This document shows, one piece after another, positions 1 through 7,634 of a stretch of 64,000 nt of DNA (positions are counted from its first letter, which is position 1; every line of letters starts with the position of its first letter). Location of the stretch: assembly GCA_963643465.1 (NCBI GenBank), contig CAVIJT010000017.1:5186-69185 (forward strand), in the 5' to 3' direction. The DNA comes from CAG-411 sp963643465 (GTDB lineage Bacteria > Bacillota > Clostridia > Lachnospirales > Lachnospiraceae). The notes beneath the pieces are model-generated. The model was not told where the DNA came from. It did not search any database and saw nothing but the letters and a program-made list of their open reading frames with translations. Made by a program: the position numbers and the translations under genes.

Positions 1-38
1 AGACTGTAATTACTGCACAGGCTAAGGTTGCTAAATAA
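1..38 (+). CDS. rpmC: Ribosomal protein L29, 3' end only
   Basis: Only the last eleven codons and the TAA stop (36-38) are inside the window; the readable tail is TVITAQAKVAK. The ending, and the position directly before rpsQ in the conserved order rpmC-rpsQ-rplN-rplX-rplE, identify it as the C-terminus of large-subunit protein L29. The start and most of the gene lie upstream of the window. Confidence 0.8.
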   Translation, partial: TVITAQAKVAK

Positions 39-84
39 TGATCTGCTATTAGATAGGCAGGAATTATAGAAAGGAGATATTGTT

Positions 85-339
85 GTGGAAAGAAATTTGA
101 GAAAAACTCGTACTGGAAAAGTACTTAGTAATAAGATGGACAAAACAATTGTTGTTGCTGTCGTTGATAATGTAAAGCATCCTCTTTACAACAAGATCGT
201 TAAGAGAACTTACAAGTTAAAAGCTCATGACGAGAACAACGAATGTAACATTGGCGATAGAGTTAAAGTTATGGAAACAAGACCATTGTCTAAGGACAAG
301 AGATGGAGACTTGTAGAAATTATCGAAAAGGCAAAATAA
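85..339 (+). CDS. rpsQ: 30S ribosomal protein S17
   Basis: This is an 84-residue primary 16S rRNA-binding protein of the small subunit, of normal family length. The start is GTG at 85, chosen because AAGGAG at 71-76 sits 8 nt upstream and the protein then begins MERNLRKTRTGKV, as S17 proteins do. The signature GDRVKVMETRPLSKDKRWRL is near the C-terminus. It lies 46 nt after rpmC and 41 nt before rplN, in the usual spc-operon order, so it is co-transcribed with both. Confidence 0.97.
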   Translation: MERNLRKTRTGKVLSNKMDKTIVVAVVDNVKHPLYNKIVKRTYKLKAHDENNECNIGDRVKVMETRPLSKDKRWRLVEIIEKAK

Positions 340-380
340 TTTTTGCACATTGAACGAATTATTCTGAAAGGAGTATTGAC

Positions 381-749
381 ATGATCCAACAAGAATCAAG
401 ACTTAGAGTTGCTGACAATACTGGTGCAAAAGAGTTACTTTGCATCCGTGTATTAGGCGGTTCAACTAGAAGATATGCGAATATTGGAGACATCATCGTT
501 GCTACGGTCAAAGATGCAACACCAGGCGGAGTTGTTAAAAAAGGTGATGTTGTAAAGGCAGTTGTAGTACGTACTGTAAAAGGTGCACGTCGTAAAGATG
601 GTTCATACATCAAGTTTGATGAGAACGCTGCTGTTATTATCAAAGACGACAAGAACCCAAGAGGAACACGTATTTTCGGACCTGTTGCTAGAGAATTAAG
701 AGAGAAACAGTTCATGAAGATCGTTTCATTAGCACCAGAAGTATTATAA
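381..749 (+). CDS. rplN: 50S ribosomal protein L14
   Basis: This 122-residue protein is a universal large-subunit protein that binds 23S rRNA and contacts the 30S subunit. It opens MIQQESRLRVADNTGAKE and contains the highly conserved stretch RRKDGSYIKFDENAAVII and the ending SLAPEVL, all standard for L14. AAAGGAG lies just upstream of the ATG. Its stop codon is followed immediately by the Shine-Dalgarno sequence of rplX, consistent with tight operon coupling. Confidence 0.98.
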   Translation: MIQQESRLRVADNTGAKELLCIRVLGGSTRRYANIGDIIVATVKDATPGGVVKKGDVVKAVVVRTVKGARRKDGSYIKFDENAAVIIKDDKNPRGTRIFGPVARELREKQFMKIVSLAPEVL

Positions 750-762
750 GGAGGTGTCGAGA

Positions 763-1068
763 GTGGCAACTAGTAAGATTAAAAAAGGTGACCAGGTTAT
801 CGTTATTGCTGGAAAGAATAAAGGTAGTCAGGGTAAAGTAAAGAGCGTAAAGAATGGTAAGGTCTTAATCGAAGGCGTTAACAATATTACAAAACATGCT
901 AAACCTAGTCAGGCTAATCCTAATGGTGGTATCATCAAGATGGAAGCACCAATTGATATTTCGAATGTAATGTACCTTAGCAAAGGTAAGCCATCAAGAG
1001 TTGGTTTCAAGATGGATGGAGACAAGAAGGTTCGTGTCGCTAAAGCTACAGGCGAAGTGATTGATTAA
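763..1068 (+). CDS. rplX: 50S ribosomal protein L24
   Basis: This 101-residue protein is an assembly initiator of the large subunit. It has the N-terminal KOW motif (KKGDQVIVIAGKNKGSQGKV). An upstream in-frame GTG at 754 exists, but it lies within the AAGGAGGTG Shine-Dalgarno region (748-756). The GTG at 763, 7 nt downstream of that site, gives the family-typical start MATSKIKKGD and is preferred. It sits between rplN and rplE as in other Firmicutes. Confidence 0.95.
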   Translation: MATSKIKKGDQVIVIAGKNKGSQGKVKSVKNGKVLIEGVNNITKHAKPSQANPNGGIIKMEAPIDISNVMYLSKGKPSRVGFKMDGDKKVRVAKATGEVID

Positions 1069-1091
1069 TTTAGGAAAGGAGGTCCAATACA

Positions 1092-1631
1092 TTGGCTAGA
1101 TTAAAAGAAACTTATTTAAATGAAATCGTTGATGGCATGACAAAGAAGTTCGGATATAAGAATGTTATGGAAGTGCCAAAGTTAGATAAAATCGTTATTA
1201 ACATGGGTGTTGGCGAAGCAAAAGATAATTCAAAAGTTCTTGAGACTGCAGTTCGTGACCTTGAGATCATCGCAGGTCAGAAGGTTGTTCTTACAAGAGC
1301 TAAGAAATCAGTAGCTAACTTCAAAATCAGAGAAGGTATGCCAATTGGATGTAAGGTTACATTAAGAGGCGAGAAGATGTATGAGTTTGCAGATCGTTTA
1401 ATTAACTTAGCATTACCTCGTGTACGTGACTTTAGAGGTGTTAATCCAAATGCTTTTGATGGTAGAGGTAACTATGCACTTGGTATCAAAGAACAGTTAA
1501 TCTTCCCTGAAATCGAGTATGATAAGGTTGATAAGGTAAGAGGTATGGATGTTATCTTTGTTACAACTGCAAAGACAGATGAAGAGGCTCGTGAATTATT
1601 AACACAATTCGGTATGCCGTTCAAGAAATAG
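1092..1631 (+). CDS. rplE: 50S ribosomal protein L5
   Basis: This 179-residue protein binds 5S rRNA in the central protuberance. The start is TTG at 1092, supported by AAAGGAGG at 1075-1082 and the conserved opening MARLKETYLNEIV. Other family hallmarks are PKLDKIVINMGVGEA, the RAKKSVANFKIREGMPIG segment and DVIFVTTAKTDEEARELL near the end. The TTG initiation codon is a little unusual for such a highly expressed gene. It is followed after 15 nt by the zinc-type S14 gene. Confidence 0.97.
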   Translation: MARLKETYLNEIVDGMTKKFGYKNVMEVPKLDKIVINMGVGEAKDNSKVLETAVRDLEIIAGQKVVLTRAKKSVANFKIREGMPIGCKVTLRGEKMYEFADRLINLALPRVRDFRGVNPNAFDGRGNYALGIKEQLIFPEIEYDKVDKVRGMDVIFVTTAKTDEEARELLTQFGMPFKK

Positions 1632-1646
1632 TTAGGAGGGAAATTC

Positions 1647-1832
1647 ATGGCTAAAACATCAATGAAGGTTAAGCAGCAGCGTCCTGCTAAGTTCTCTACA
1701 AGAGAATATAACCGTTGTAGAATTTGTGGTCGTCCACATGCATATTTGAGAAAATACGGAATTTGCAGAATTTGCTTCCGTGAGTTAGCATACAAAGGAC
1801 AGATCCCTGGTGTTAAGAAAGCAAGTTGGTAA
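1647..1832 (+). CDS. rpsN: 30S ribosomal protein S14, zinc-binding type
   Basis: This 61-residue short form of S14 carries two CxxC zinc knuckles (CRICG and CRICF), so it is the C+ (type Z) paralogue rather than the ~89-residue zinc-free form. AGGAGG is placed just ahead of the ATG. The presence of the C+ form here and of a C+ L36 downstream indicates the main operon is the zinc-replete version. A 103-nt spacer with two hairpins separates it from rpsH. Confidence 0.97.
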   Translation: MAKTSMKVKQQRPAKFSTREYNRCRICGRPHAYLRKYGICRICFRELAYKGQIPGVKKASW

Positions 1833-1853
1833 AATATACAGAGTCTCTGAAAC

Positions 1854-1908
1854 CTGGCAAACTTTGTTTGCCGGTTGCATGAGCCGTCGGGAAAACACGC
1901 AAGTTTTC
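1854..1908 (+). other. Two intercistronic hairpins between rpsN and rpsH
   Basis: In the 103-nt spacer, CTGGCAAAC (1854-1862) pairs with GTTTGCCGG (1866-1874) around a TTT loop, and GAAAAC (1891-1896) pairs with GTTTTC (1903-1908). Neither is followed by a convincing T-run (only GTTTTT well after the second), so they look like RNA processing, stability or pausing structures rather than a full terminator. Confidence 0.45.
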
Positions 1909-1935
1909 TAGTTTTTATAAGGAGGCAAAATCACA

Positions 1936-2337
1936 ATGACAATGAGCGATCCAATTGCAGATATGCTTACAAGAATTCGTAATGCAAATACTGCTAAACA
2001 TGATACAGTAGATGTACCTGCTTCAAAAATGAAGATAGCTATTGCTGAAATCCTTTTAAAAGAGGGTTATATCAAGAAGTTTGACGTTGAAGAGGTTGGT
2101 GGATTCAAATCTATTCATATCACATTAAAGTACGGTAAAGATAAGAATGAAAAGATTATCACTGGTTTAAAGAGAATTTCAAAGCCAGGTCTTCGTGTAT
2201 ACGCAAATGTTGAAGAGTTACCTAGAGTACTTGGTGGTCTTGGTGTTGCTATTATTTCAACAAACAAGGGTGTATTGACAGATAAAGAAGCCAGAAAACA
2301 AAATGTTGGTGGAGAAGTATTAGCATTTGTTTGGTAA
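1936..2337 (+). CDS. rpsH: 30S ribosomal protein S8
   Basis: This 133-residue central-domain 16S rRNA-binding protein begins MTMSDPIADMLTRIRNA, the family signature, and ends GGEVLAFVW with the invariant C-terminal aromatic residue. AAGGAGG at 1919-1925 supports the ATG at 1936 (an in-frame ATG at 1942 is also possible). In other bacteria S8 is a repressor of spc-operon translation; no obvious S8 target was identified here. Confidence 0.97.
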   Translation: MTMSDPIADMLTRIRNANTAKHDTVDVPASKMKIAIAEILLKEGYIKKFDVEEVGGFKSIHITLKYGKDKNEKIITGLKRISKPGLRVYANVEELPRVLGGLGVAIISTNKGVLTDKEARKQNVGGEVLAFVW

Positions 2338-2381
2338 TTAGAAATCATAGATAAATTTAAAATTTTTTAGGAGGTGCGGGC

Positions 2382-2924
2382 ATGTCACGTATAGGAAAAA
2401 TGCCTATCGCGGTACCAGCTGGAGTAACAGTTGATATTGCAGAAAATAATAAAGTGACTGTAAAAGGTCCTAAGGGAACACTTGAGAGAGTGTTACCTTC
2501 AGAGATGACAATTAAGTTAGAAGGAACAGAAATAGTTGTTACAAGACCTAGTGATTTAAAGAAGATGAAATCTTTGCACGGATTAACCAGAACATTAATT
2601 TACAACATGGTTGTTGGTGTAACAGACGGATACGAAAAAGTTCTTGAGGTTAACGGTGTTGGATATAGAGCTGCTAAGAAGGGCAAAGTGTTGACATTAT
2701 CTCTTGGATATTCTCATCCTGTAGAAATGGAAGATCCTGAAGGTATCGAGACTGTTCTTGATGGTCAGAACAAGATTATTGTTAAGGGTATCGATAAGGA
2801 AAAGGTTGGCCAGTACGCTGCTGAAATCAGAGAGAAGAGAGCACCAGAGCCATATAAGGGTAAAGGTATTAAATATGCTGATGAAGTTATTAGACGTAAA
2901 GTTGGTAAGACTGGTAAGAAATAA
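2382..2924 (+). CDS. rplF: 50S ribosomal protein L6
   Basis: This 180-residue protein has the duplicated L6 fold and sits near the sarcin-ricin loop and the L7/L12 stalk base. It opens MSRIGKMPIAVPAGV and carries the C-terminal signature RAPEPYKGKGIKYADEVIRRKVGKTGKK. AGGAGGTG lies ahead of the ATG. It is between rpsH and rplR as expected. Confidence 0.98.
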   Translation: MSRIGKMPIAVPAGVTVDIAENNKVTVKGPKGTLERVLPSEMTIKLEGTEIVVTRPSDLKKMKSLHGLTRTLIYNMVVGVTDGYEKVLEVNGVGYRAAKKGKVLTLSLGYSHPVEMEDPEGIETVLDGQNKIIVKGIDKEKVGQYAAEIREKRAPEPYKGKGIKYADEVIRRKVGKTGKK

Positions 2925-2943
2925 TTAAAGGAGTGAAAACAGA

Positions 2944-3312
2944 ATGGTTAGTAAAGAATCAAGAAGCAAAGTTCGCGTTAAGAAACATGAAAGATTACGT
3001 AATCGTTTTGCTGGTACAGCAGAAAGACCACGTTTAGCTGTATTCAGAAGTAATAATCATATGTATGCTCAAATTATTGACGATACAGTTGGTAATACCT
3101 TAGTTTCAGCTTCTACACTTGAAAAAGATGTGAAAGCTGCATTAGAAAAGACTAATGACGTTGCTGCAGCAGCATATGTTGGAAAAGTAATCGCTGAGAA
3201 AGCAAAAGCAAAGGGCATTAACACAGTTGTTTTTGATAGAGGAGGATTTATCTATCAGGGTAAGGTTAAGGCTTTAGCAGATGCAGCAAGAGAAGCAGGT
3301 CTAGAGTTCTAA
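2944..3312 (+). CDS. rplR: 50S ribosomal protein L18
   Basis: This 122-residue protein binds 5S rRNA together with L5. The basic N-terminal tail (RSKVRVKKHERLRNRF) is followed by the conserved RPRLAVFRSNNHMYAQIIDD core and the end FDRGGFIYQGKVKALADAAREAGLEF (abridged here as a span, residues about 97-122). AAAGGAG precedes the ATG, and the gene follows rplF by only 19 nt. Confidence 0.97.
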   Translation: MVSKESRSKVRVKKHERLRNRFAGTAERPRLAVFRSNNHMYAQIIDDTVGNTLVSASTLEKDVKAALEKTNDVAAAAYVGKVIAEKAKAKGINTVVFDRGGFIYQGKVKALADAAREAGLEF

Positions 3313-3328
3313 GCAAGGAGGAGAATAC

Positions 3329-3838
3329 ATGAAACGTACAATCGTTGATGCTAGTCAGTTAGAATTAGAAGATAACGTTGTAACCATTAAGCGTGTAACA
3401 AAAGTAGTAAAAGGTGGACGTAACATGAGATTTACTGCTTTGGTTGTTGTTGGAGACAAGAACGGACACGTAGGTGCAGGTTTAGGTAAAGCTGCAGAAA
3501 TCCCAGAAGCTATTCGTAAGGGTAAAGAAGCAGCTGTAAAGAGTTTGATTGAATTACCAATGGATGAAAATGGTAGTGTACCACATGACTTTGTTGGAAA
3601 ATTCGGTAGTGCAGAAGTATTATTGAAGAAGTCCCCAGAAGGTACTGGTATTATCGCAGGTGGTCCAGCTCGTTCCGTATTGGAGTTAGCAGGATTTAAG
3701 AATATCCGTACTAAGTCATTGGGTTCTAATAACAAACAGAATGTTGTACTTGCAACAATCGAGGGATTGAAAAACTTAAAGACTCCAGAGGAAGTTGCAA
3801 AACTTCGTGGAATCTCTGTAGATCAGTTATTCAATTAA
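3329..3838 (+). CDS. rpsE: 30S ribosomal protein S5
   Basis: This 169-residue protein takes part in decoding fidelity and mRNA unwinding at the entry channel. It shows the double-stranded RNA-binding-like N domain (LEDNVVTIKRVTKVVKGGR) and the GTGIIAGGPARSVLELAG segment followed by KSLGSNN, the S5 hallmark. AAGGAGG precedes the ATG. It is separated from rpmD by an unusually long spacer of 149 nt that contains a GAAA-capped hairpin. Confidence 0.98.
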   Translation: MKRTIVDASQLELEDNVVTIKRVTKVVKGGRNMRFTALVVVGDKNGHVGAGLGKAAEIPEAIRKGKEAAVKSLIELPMDENGSVPHDFVGKFGSAEVLLKKSPEGTGIIAGGPARSVLELAGFKNIRTKSLGSNNKQNVVLATIEGLKNLKTPEEVAKLRGISVDQLFN

Positions 3839-3870
3839 TTAGAATTAGTAACCGGAAACGTGGTTGTGTC

Positions 3871-3890
3871 ATACATGCGAAAGCGTGTAT
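3871..3890 (+). other. GNRA-capped hairpin in the rpsE-rpmD spacer
   Basis: ATACATGC (3871-3878) and GCGTGTAT (3883-3890) form an 8-bp stem (one G-U) closed by a GAAA tetraloop, in a 149-nt spacer that is usually only tens of nucleotides in this operon. There is no T-run after it, so it is not a terminator. It may stabilise or help process the mRNA. Confidence 0.45.
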
Positions 3891-3987
3891 TGACATGGCG
3901 ACGTGAAATCAATAGAAGATAGATCGATTGATACTAGTATGCAAGGTAGAGTAAATCTACATCAGGTATACAGAAAAGAGGTTTAAA

Positions 3988-4170
3988 ATGGCAAACAAAT
4001 TAAAAATTACATTAGTGAAATCACCAATTGGTGCAATTCCTAAGCAGAAAGCTACTATTGAAGCTTTAGGTCTTAAGAAAATGCATAAAACAGTGGAATT
4101 ACCTGATAACGATGCTGTTAGAGGTATGGTTTGGCATGTAAGACACTTAGTAAAAGTTGAGGAAATTTAA
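3988..4170 (+). CDS. rpmD: 50S ribosomal protein L30
   Basis: This 60-residue protein matches the bacterial L30 length and signature: KITLVKSPIGAIPKQKATIEALGL and the later DNDAVRGMVWHVRHLVKVEE. The ATG has AAAAGAGG about 8 nt upstream. It lies between rpsE and rplO as in most bacteria. Confidence 0.95.
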   Translation: MANKLKITLVKSPIGAIPKQKATIEALGLKKMHKTVELPDNDAVRGMVWHVRHLVKVEEI

Positions 4171-4194
4171 TAGTATAGTAAGGAGGTGCACGTA

Positions 4195-4635
4195 ATGAAT
4201 TTATCAGAATTGAGACCAGCAGAAGGTTCTAAGCATAGCAATAATTTTAGAAGAGGTCGTGGACACGGTTCAGGAAATGGTAAGACCGCTGGTAAGGGAC
4301 ATAAAGGACAGAAGGCTCGTTCAGGAGCACCAAGACCAGGTTTCGAAGGTGGACAGATGCCTTTATACAGAAGATTGCCTAAGAGAGGTTTCACATGCAG
4401 AAACTCTAAGGAAATCGTTGCTATCAATGTAGATGTATTAAACCGTTTTGAAGACGGAGCTGTAGTAACAGTTGAAACATTACTTGAGGCTGGCGTAATT
4501 AAAAATCCAAAAGATGGAGTAAAAATTCTTGGAAATGGAGAATTAACTAAGAAGCTTGAAGTTAAGGTTGACGCATTTAGTGCTTCAGCTGCTGAGAAGA
4601 TTCAGGCACTTGGTGGAAAAGCAGAGGTGATGTAA
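4195..4635 (+). CDS. rplO: 50S ribosomal protein L15
   Basis: This 146-residue late-assembly large-subunit protein has the glycine- and arginine-rich N-terminal extension (RRGRGHGSGNGKTAGKGHKG) and the L15 signature FEGGQMPLYRRLPKRGF. An in-frame GTG at 4186 lies within the AGGAGGTG Shine-Dalgarno sequence, so the ATG at 4195 is the real start, giving MNLSELRPAEGS. Its stop lies 4 nt before the secY start, so the two are translationally linked. Confidence 0.96.
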   Translation: MNLSELRPAEGSKHSNNFRRGRGHGSGNGKTAGKGHKGQKARSGAPRPGFEGGQMPLYRRLPKRGFTCRNSKEIVAINVDVLNRFEDGAVVTVETLLEAGVIKNPKDGVKILGNGELTKKLEVKVDAFSASAAEKIQALGGKAEVM

Positions 4636-4639
4636 TATT

Positions 4640-5977
4640 ATGTTAAAAAAGTTCCGCGATGCTTTAAAAGTTAAAGATATTAGGAATAAAATAATATACA
4701 CCTTTTTTGCTCTTATTGTAGTAAGAATCGGAGCATCACTTCCTATTCCAGGAGTAAGTAGAGATTATTTTTCAAGTTGGTTTTCTGAGCAGAGTGCATT
4801 GAGCTTTTTTAATGCAATGACTGGTGGATCTTTTTCCACTATGTCAGTCTTTGCTCTTAGTATTACACCATACATTACATCATCCATTATTATGCAGTTG
4901 CTTACCATTGCAATTCCAAGACTGGAAGAATTGCAGAAGGATGGAGAAGAGGGTAGAAAGAAGATTACAGAGTGGACACGTTATGTGGCAGTGTTACTTG
5001 CTATTTTAGAAAGTGCAGCTATGGCTATTGGATTTGGTAACAAGGGTTACTTTGAAAATGGTTTTGGTTTGACTGCTGTTATTATTAGTGTCGTTTCTTT
5101 GACTGCTGGTGCTACATTCTTGATGTGGTTGGGAGAAAGAATCACAGAAAAAGGTGTTGGAAATGGTATTTCGATTATTTTGTTAATCAATATTGTTTCC
5201 AGAATACCTGAAGACTTATTGACTTTATACAATAAATTTATTGTAGGAGCAACAAGTTATGGTGGAAAAGCTGTTGCAGCAATTGTAATTCTTGCAGTTT
5301 TAGTTGCAATGGTACTATTTGTCATATTATTATCTGATGCAGAGAGAAGAATTTCTGTACAGTATGCGAAAAAGTTGCAAGGAAGAAAGATGGTTGGAGG
5401 ACAGTCTTCGCATATTCCTTTGAAGGTAAACACAGCAGGAGTTATTCCTGTTATCTTTGCCGGTTCTTTATTATCTTTCCCAATTGTAATTGCTAGTTTC
5501 TTTGGAATTACACCGCAGTCTGGTGATGGAGCAACTTTGTTCCAGAAGTTATTAAAAGTTTGTAACCAAAATGACTGGTGTAATGTGACTAGCTTTGGAG
5601 AATTTAAATATACTTTAGGATTAGTAGTATATATTGTGTTAATTATTTTCTTTGCTTATTTTTATACATCGGTTACTTTCAATCCAATTGAAGTTGCCAA
5701 TAATATGAAGAAGCAGGGAGGATTTATTCCAGGAATACGTCCGGGTAAACCAACTACAGATTACTTAACTAAGGTATTAAATTATGTAATTTTTATCGGA
5801 GCAGTAGGACTGACCATTGTGGCAGTGTTACCAATTATTTTCTCTGGTGCATTTGGAGCTGACGTTTCATTTGGTGGTACATCAATCATCATTATTGTAG
5901 GTGTTGTTCTTGAGACATTGAAGCAGATTGAATCACAGATGGTAGTACGTCATTACAAAGGTTTCTTGAGTGAATAA
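4640..5977 (+). CDS. secY: Preprotein translocase subunit SecY
   Basis: This 445-residue integral membrane protein is the channel of the Sec translocon. About ten hydrophobic segments are visible, with the plug-region motif SLPIPGVSRDYF near the N-terminus, the YITSSIIMQLL segment of TM2 and the conserved cytoplasmic segments EGRKKITEWTRY and NPIEVANNMKKQGGFIPGIRPG. It starts 4 nt after rplO. A hairpin and a dispersed repeat copy follow before adk, so secY may end one transcriptional segment of the super-operon. Confidence 0.98.
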   Translation: MLKKFRDALKVKDIRNKIIYTFFALIVVRIGASLPIPGVSRDYFSSWFSEQSALSFFNAMTGGSFSTMSVFALSITPYITSSIIMQLLTIAIPRLEELQKDGEEGRKKITEWTRYVAVLLAILESAAMAIGFGNKGYFENGFGLTAVIISVVSLTAGATFLMWLGERITEKGVGNGISIILLINIVSRIPEDLLTLYNKFIVGATSYGGKAVAAIVILAVLVAMVLFVILLSDAERRISVQYAKKLQGRKMVGGQSSHIPLKVNTAGVIPVIFAGSLLSFPIVIASFFGITPQSGDGATLFQKLLKVCNQNDWCNVTSFGEFKYTLGLVVYIVLIIFFAYFYTSVTFNPIEVANNMKKQGGFIPGIRPGKPTTDYLTKVLNYVIFIGAVGLTIVAVLPIIFSGAFGADVSFGGTSIIIIVGVVLETLKQIESQMVVRHYKGFLSE

Positions 5978-5989
5978 AATCTGATTTTT

Positions 5990-6029
5990 GTAGCTGTGGT
6001 TGGTTGTACAACTGCAGCTACTTTTGTTT
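5990..6029 (+). terminator. Terminator-like hairpin after secY
   Basis: GTAGCTG (5990-5996) pairs with CAGCTAC (6015-6021), with additional GTTG/CAAC pairing inside, and CTTTTGTTT follows. It lies 12 nt after the secY stop. Since adk, map and infA usually continue the same operon, it may act as a partial terminator. Confidence 0.55.
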
Positions 6030-6136
6030 ACATGAGTAGTGAGAAAAATCCAGTGCTTGTATAAAGACTTGGCAAGCGTTGCGATAATTTGAGAAACTTG
6101 TATAGAGCGTTTCTCATGATTCATGCGATAATTCCG
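6029..6136 (+). repeat. Dispersed structured repeat, family 1, copy A
   Basis: This copy between secY and adk shares an ordered set of blocks with copies at 8321-8420 and 38222-38312: ACATGAGTAGTGAG, then TGCTTG-ATAAAG, then CAAGC, then ATAAT, then a GAGAAAC...GTTTCTC hairpin and ATGATTCATG. Stem 1 is GTGCTTG (6053-6059) with CAAGCGT (6073-6079, two G-U pairs); stem 2 is GAGAAAC (6091-6097) with GTTTCTC (6109-6115). It has no coding potential. Confidence 0.75.
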
Positions 6137-6177
6137 CAGTTAAATACAAACAGAATTGAATATTATGGAGGTTTCAT

Positions 6178-6822
6178 ATGAAAATAATTATGTTAGGTGC
6201 TCCAGGAGCAGGAAAAGGAACACAGGCAAAAAAGATTGCTGAAAAGTATAGCATTCCACATATTTCAACTGGTGACATCTTTAGAGCAAACATTAAAGAG
6301 GGAACTGAATTAGGAAAGAAAGCAAAGGAATACATGGATAAAGGAGCTTTGGTTCCAGATGAGTTAGTATGTGATTTAGTAGTAGATCGTATTTCACAGG
6401 AAGATGCTAAAAACGGATATGTATTAGATGGTTTCCCAAGAACAATTCCACAGGCGGAAGCATTGGATGCTGCTTTGAGTAAAATCAATGAAAAAGTAGA
6501 TTATGCTATTGATGTGGATGTGCCAGATGATAACATTATTAATAGAATGTCTGGAAGAAGAGCATGCGTATCATGTGGTGGAACCTATCATGTTGTATTT
6601 AACCCAACTAAGGCAGAAGGTGTATGCGATGCTTGTGGTGGACAGCTTATTTTAAGAGATGATGATAAGCCAGAGACTGTACAGAACAGATTGAAAGTAT
6701 ATCATGATCAGACACAGCCTTTAATTGATTATTATACAAAGAAAAATATCTTAAAGTCTGTTGATGGAACACAGGATATGTCAAAAGTATTTGACAGCAT
6801 TGTAGCTATACTTGAGGTGTAA
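6178..6822 (+). CDS. adk: Adenylate kinase, zinc-lid form
   Basis: This 214-residue enzyme catalyses ATP + AMP to 2 ADP in the cytoplasm. The P-loop GAPGAGKGTQ is at residues 7-16, followed by the AMP-binding HISTGDIFR and the DGFPRT motif. The LID carries four cysteines (CVSC...CDAC, separated by 16 residues), so it is the structural zinc-binding long form typical of Firmicutes. GGAGG precedes the ATG. Its stop overlaps the region just before the map start (2 nt apart), indicating coupled translation. Confidence 0.98.
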   Translation: MKIIMLGAPGAGKGTQAKKIAEKYSIPHISTGDIFRANIKEGTELGKKAKEYMDKGALVPDELVCDLVVDRISQEDAKNGYVLDGFPRTIPQAEALDAALSKINEKVDYAIDVDVPDDNIINRMSGRRACVSCGGTYHVVFNPTKAEGVCDACGGQLILRDDDKPETVQNRLKVYHDQTQPLIDYYTKKNILKSVDGTQDMSKVFDSIVAILEV

Positions 6823-6824
6823 TC

Positions 6825-7583
6825 ATGTCTGGTATTTCAATTAAATCTGCAACGGAAATTGAACATATGCGAGAGGCAGGTCGGATTCTTTCGATTGTTC
6901 ATGATGAATTAGAAAAATTTATTAAACCTGGAATTTCCACCTGGGATATTGATAAAAAAGGATATGATTTAATTAAAAGTTTTGGTTGTGAACCATCTTT
7001 TCTGAATTACAATGGTTACCCTGCATCAATATGTGTATCAATTGATGATGAAGTAGTGCATGGAATTCCAAATAAAAAGCATATTTTAAGAGAAGGAAGC
7101 ATCGTTAGTCTGGATGCTGGTGTTATTTATAAAGGTTATCATTCAGATGCTGCTCGTACTCATGGAGTTGGAGAAATTTCTAAAGAAGCACAGAAATTAA
7201 TTGATGTGACAAAGCAGAGCTTTTTTGAAGGAATTCAATTTGCAAAGGCAGGAAATCATTTACATGATATTTCCCAAGCGATTCAACAGTATGTTGAGAA
7301 TAACGGATTTTCTGTTGTTCGAGATTTAGTTGGTCATGGAATTGGAAAAAATCTTCATGAGGAACCGGAGGTGCCTAATTATAAAACAATTGGGCGCGGA
7401 CCGAAATTGGTTCCAGGAATGACATTGGCAATTGAACCTATGGTAAATGCAGGAAGTTATGATGTTTGGTGGCTAGAAGATGATTGGACTGTTGTTACTC
7501 AGGATGGCTCTTTGTCTGCCCATTACGAAAATACTATTTTGATTACGGAAGATGGTCCTGAAATTTTATCACTAAGTAAGTAG
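6825..7583 (+). CDS. map: Methionine aminopeptidase, type I
   Basis: This 252-residue enzyme removes the N-terminal methionine from nascent proteins. The metal ligands are recognisable: SLDAGVIYKGYHSDAARTHG (two Asp), GHGIGKNLHEEP (His), AIEPMV (Glu) and a terminal ENTILIT (Glu). There is no zinc-finger N-extension. It starts 2 nt after the adk stop and probably uses a Shine-Dalgarno site inside the adk 3' end (CTTGAGGTG). A GTTAC-armed hairpin follows 6 nt after its stop. Confidence 0.97.
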   Translation: MSGISIKSATEIEHMREAGRILSIVHDELEKFIKPGISTWDIDKKGYDLIKSFGCEPSFLNYNGYPASICVSIDDEVVHGIPNKKHILREGSIVSLDAGVIYKGYHSDAARTHGVGEISKEAQKLIDVTKQSFFEGIQFAKAGNHLHDISQAIQQYVENNGFSVVRDLVGHGIGKNLHEEPEVPNYKTIGRGPKLVPGMTLAIEPMVNAGSYDVWWLEDDWTVVTQDGSLSAHYENTILITEDGPEILSLSK

Positions 7584-7589
7584 AAAGAG

Positions 7590-7621
7590 GTAACAGTACA
7601 GCCCACAGGCGGAACTGTTAC
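7590..7621 (+). repeat. GTTAC-armed hairpin, family 2 (after map)
   Basis: GTAACAGT (7590-7597) pairs perfectly with ACTGTTAC (7614-7621) around a 16-nt loop, starting 6 nt after the map stop codon and ending just before the Shine-Dalgarno site of the next gene. No T-run follows, so it is not a normal terminator. It belongs to the same hairpin type seen after four other genes. Confidence 0.6.
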
Positions 7622-7634
7622 AGAAAGGGAAATT

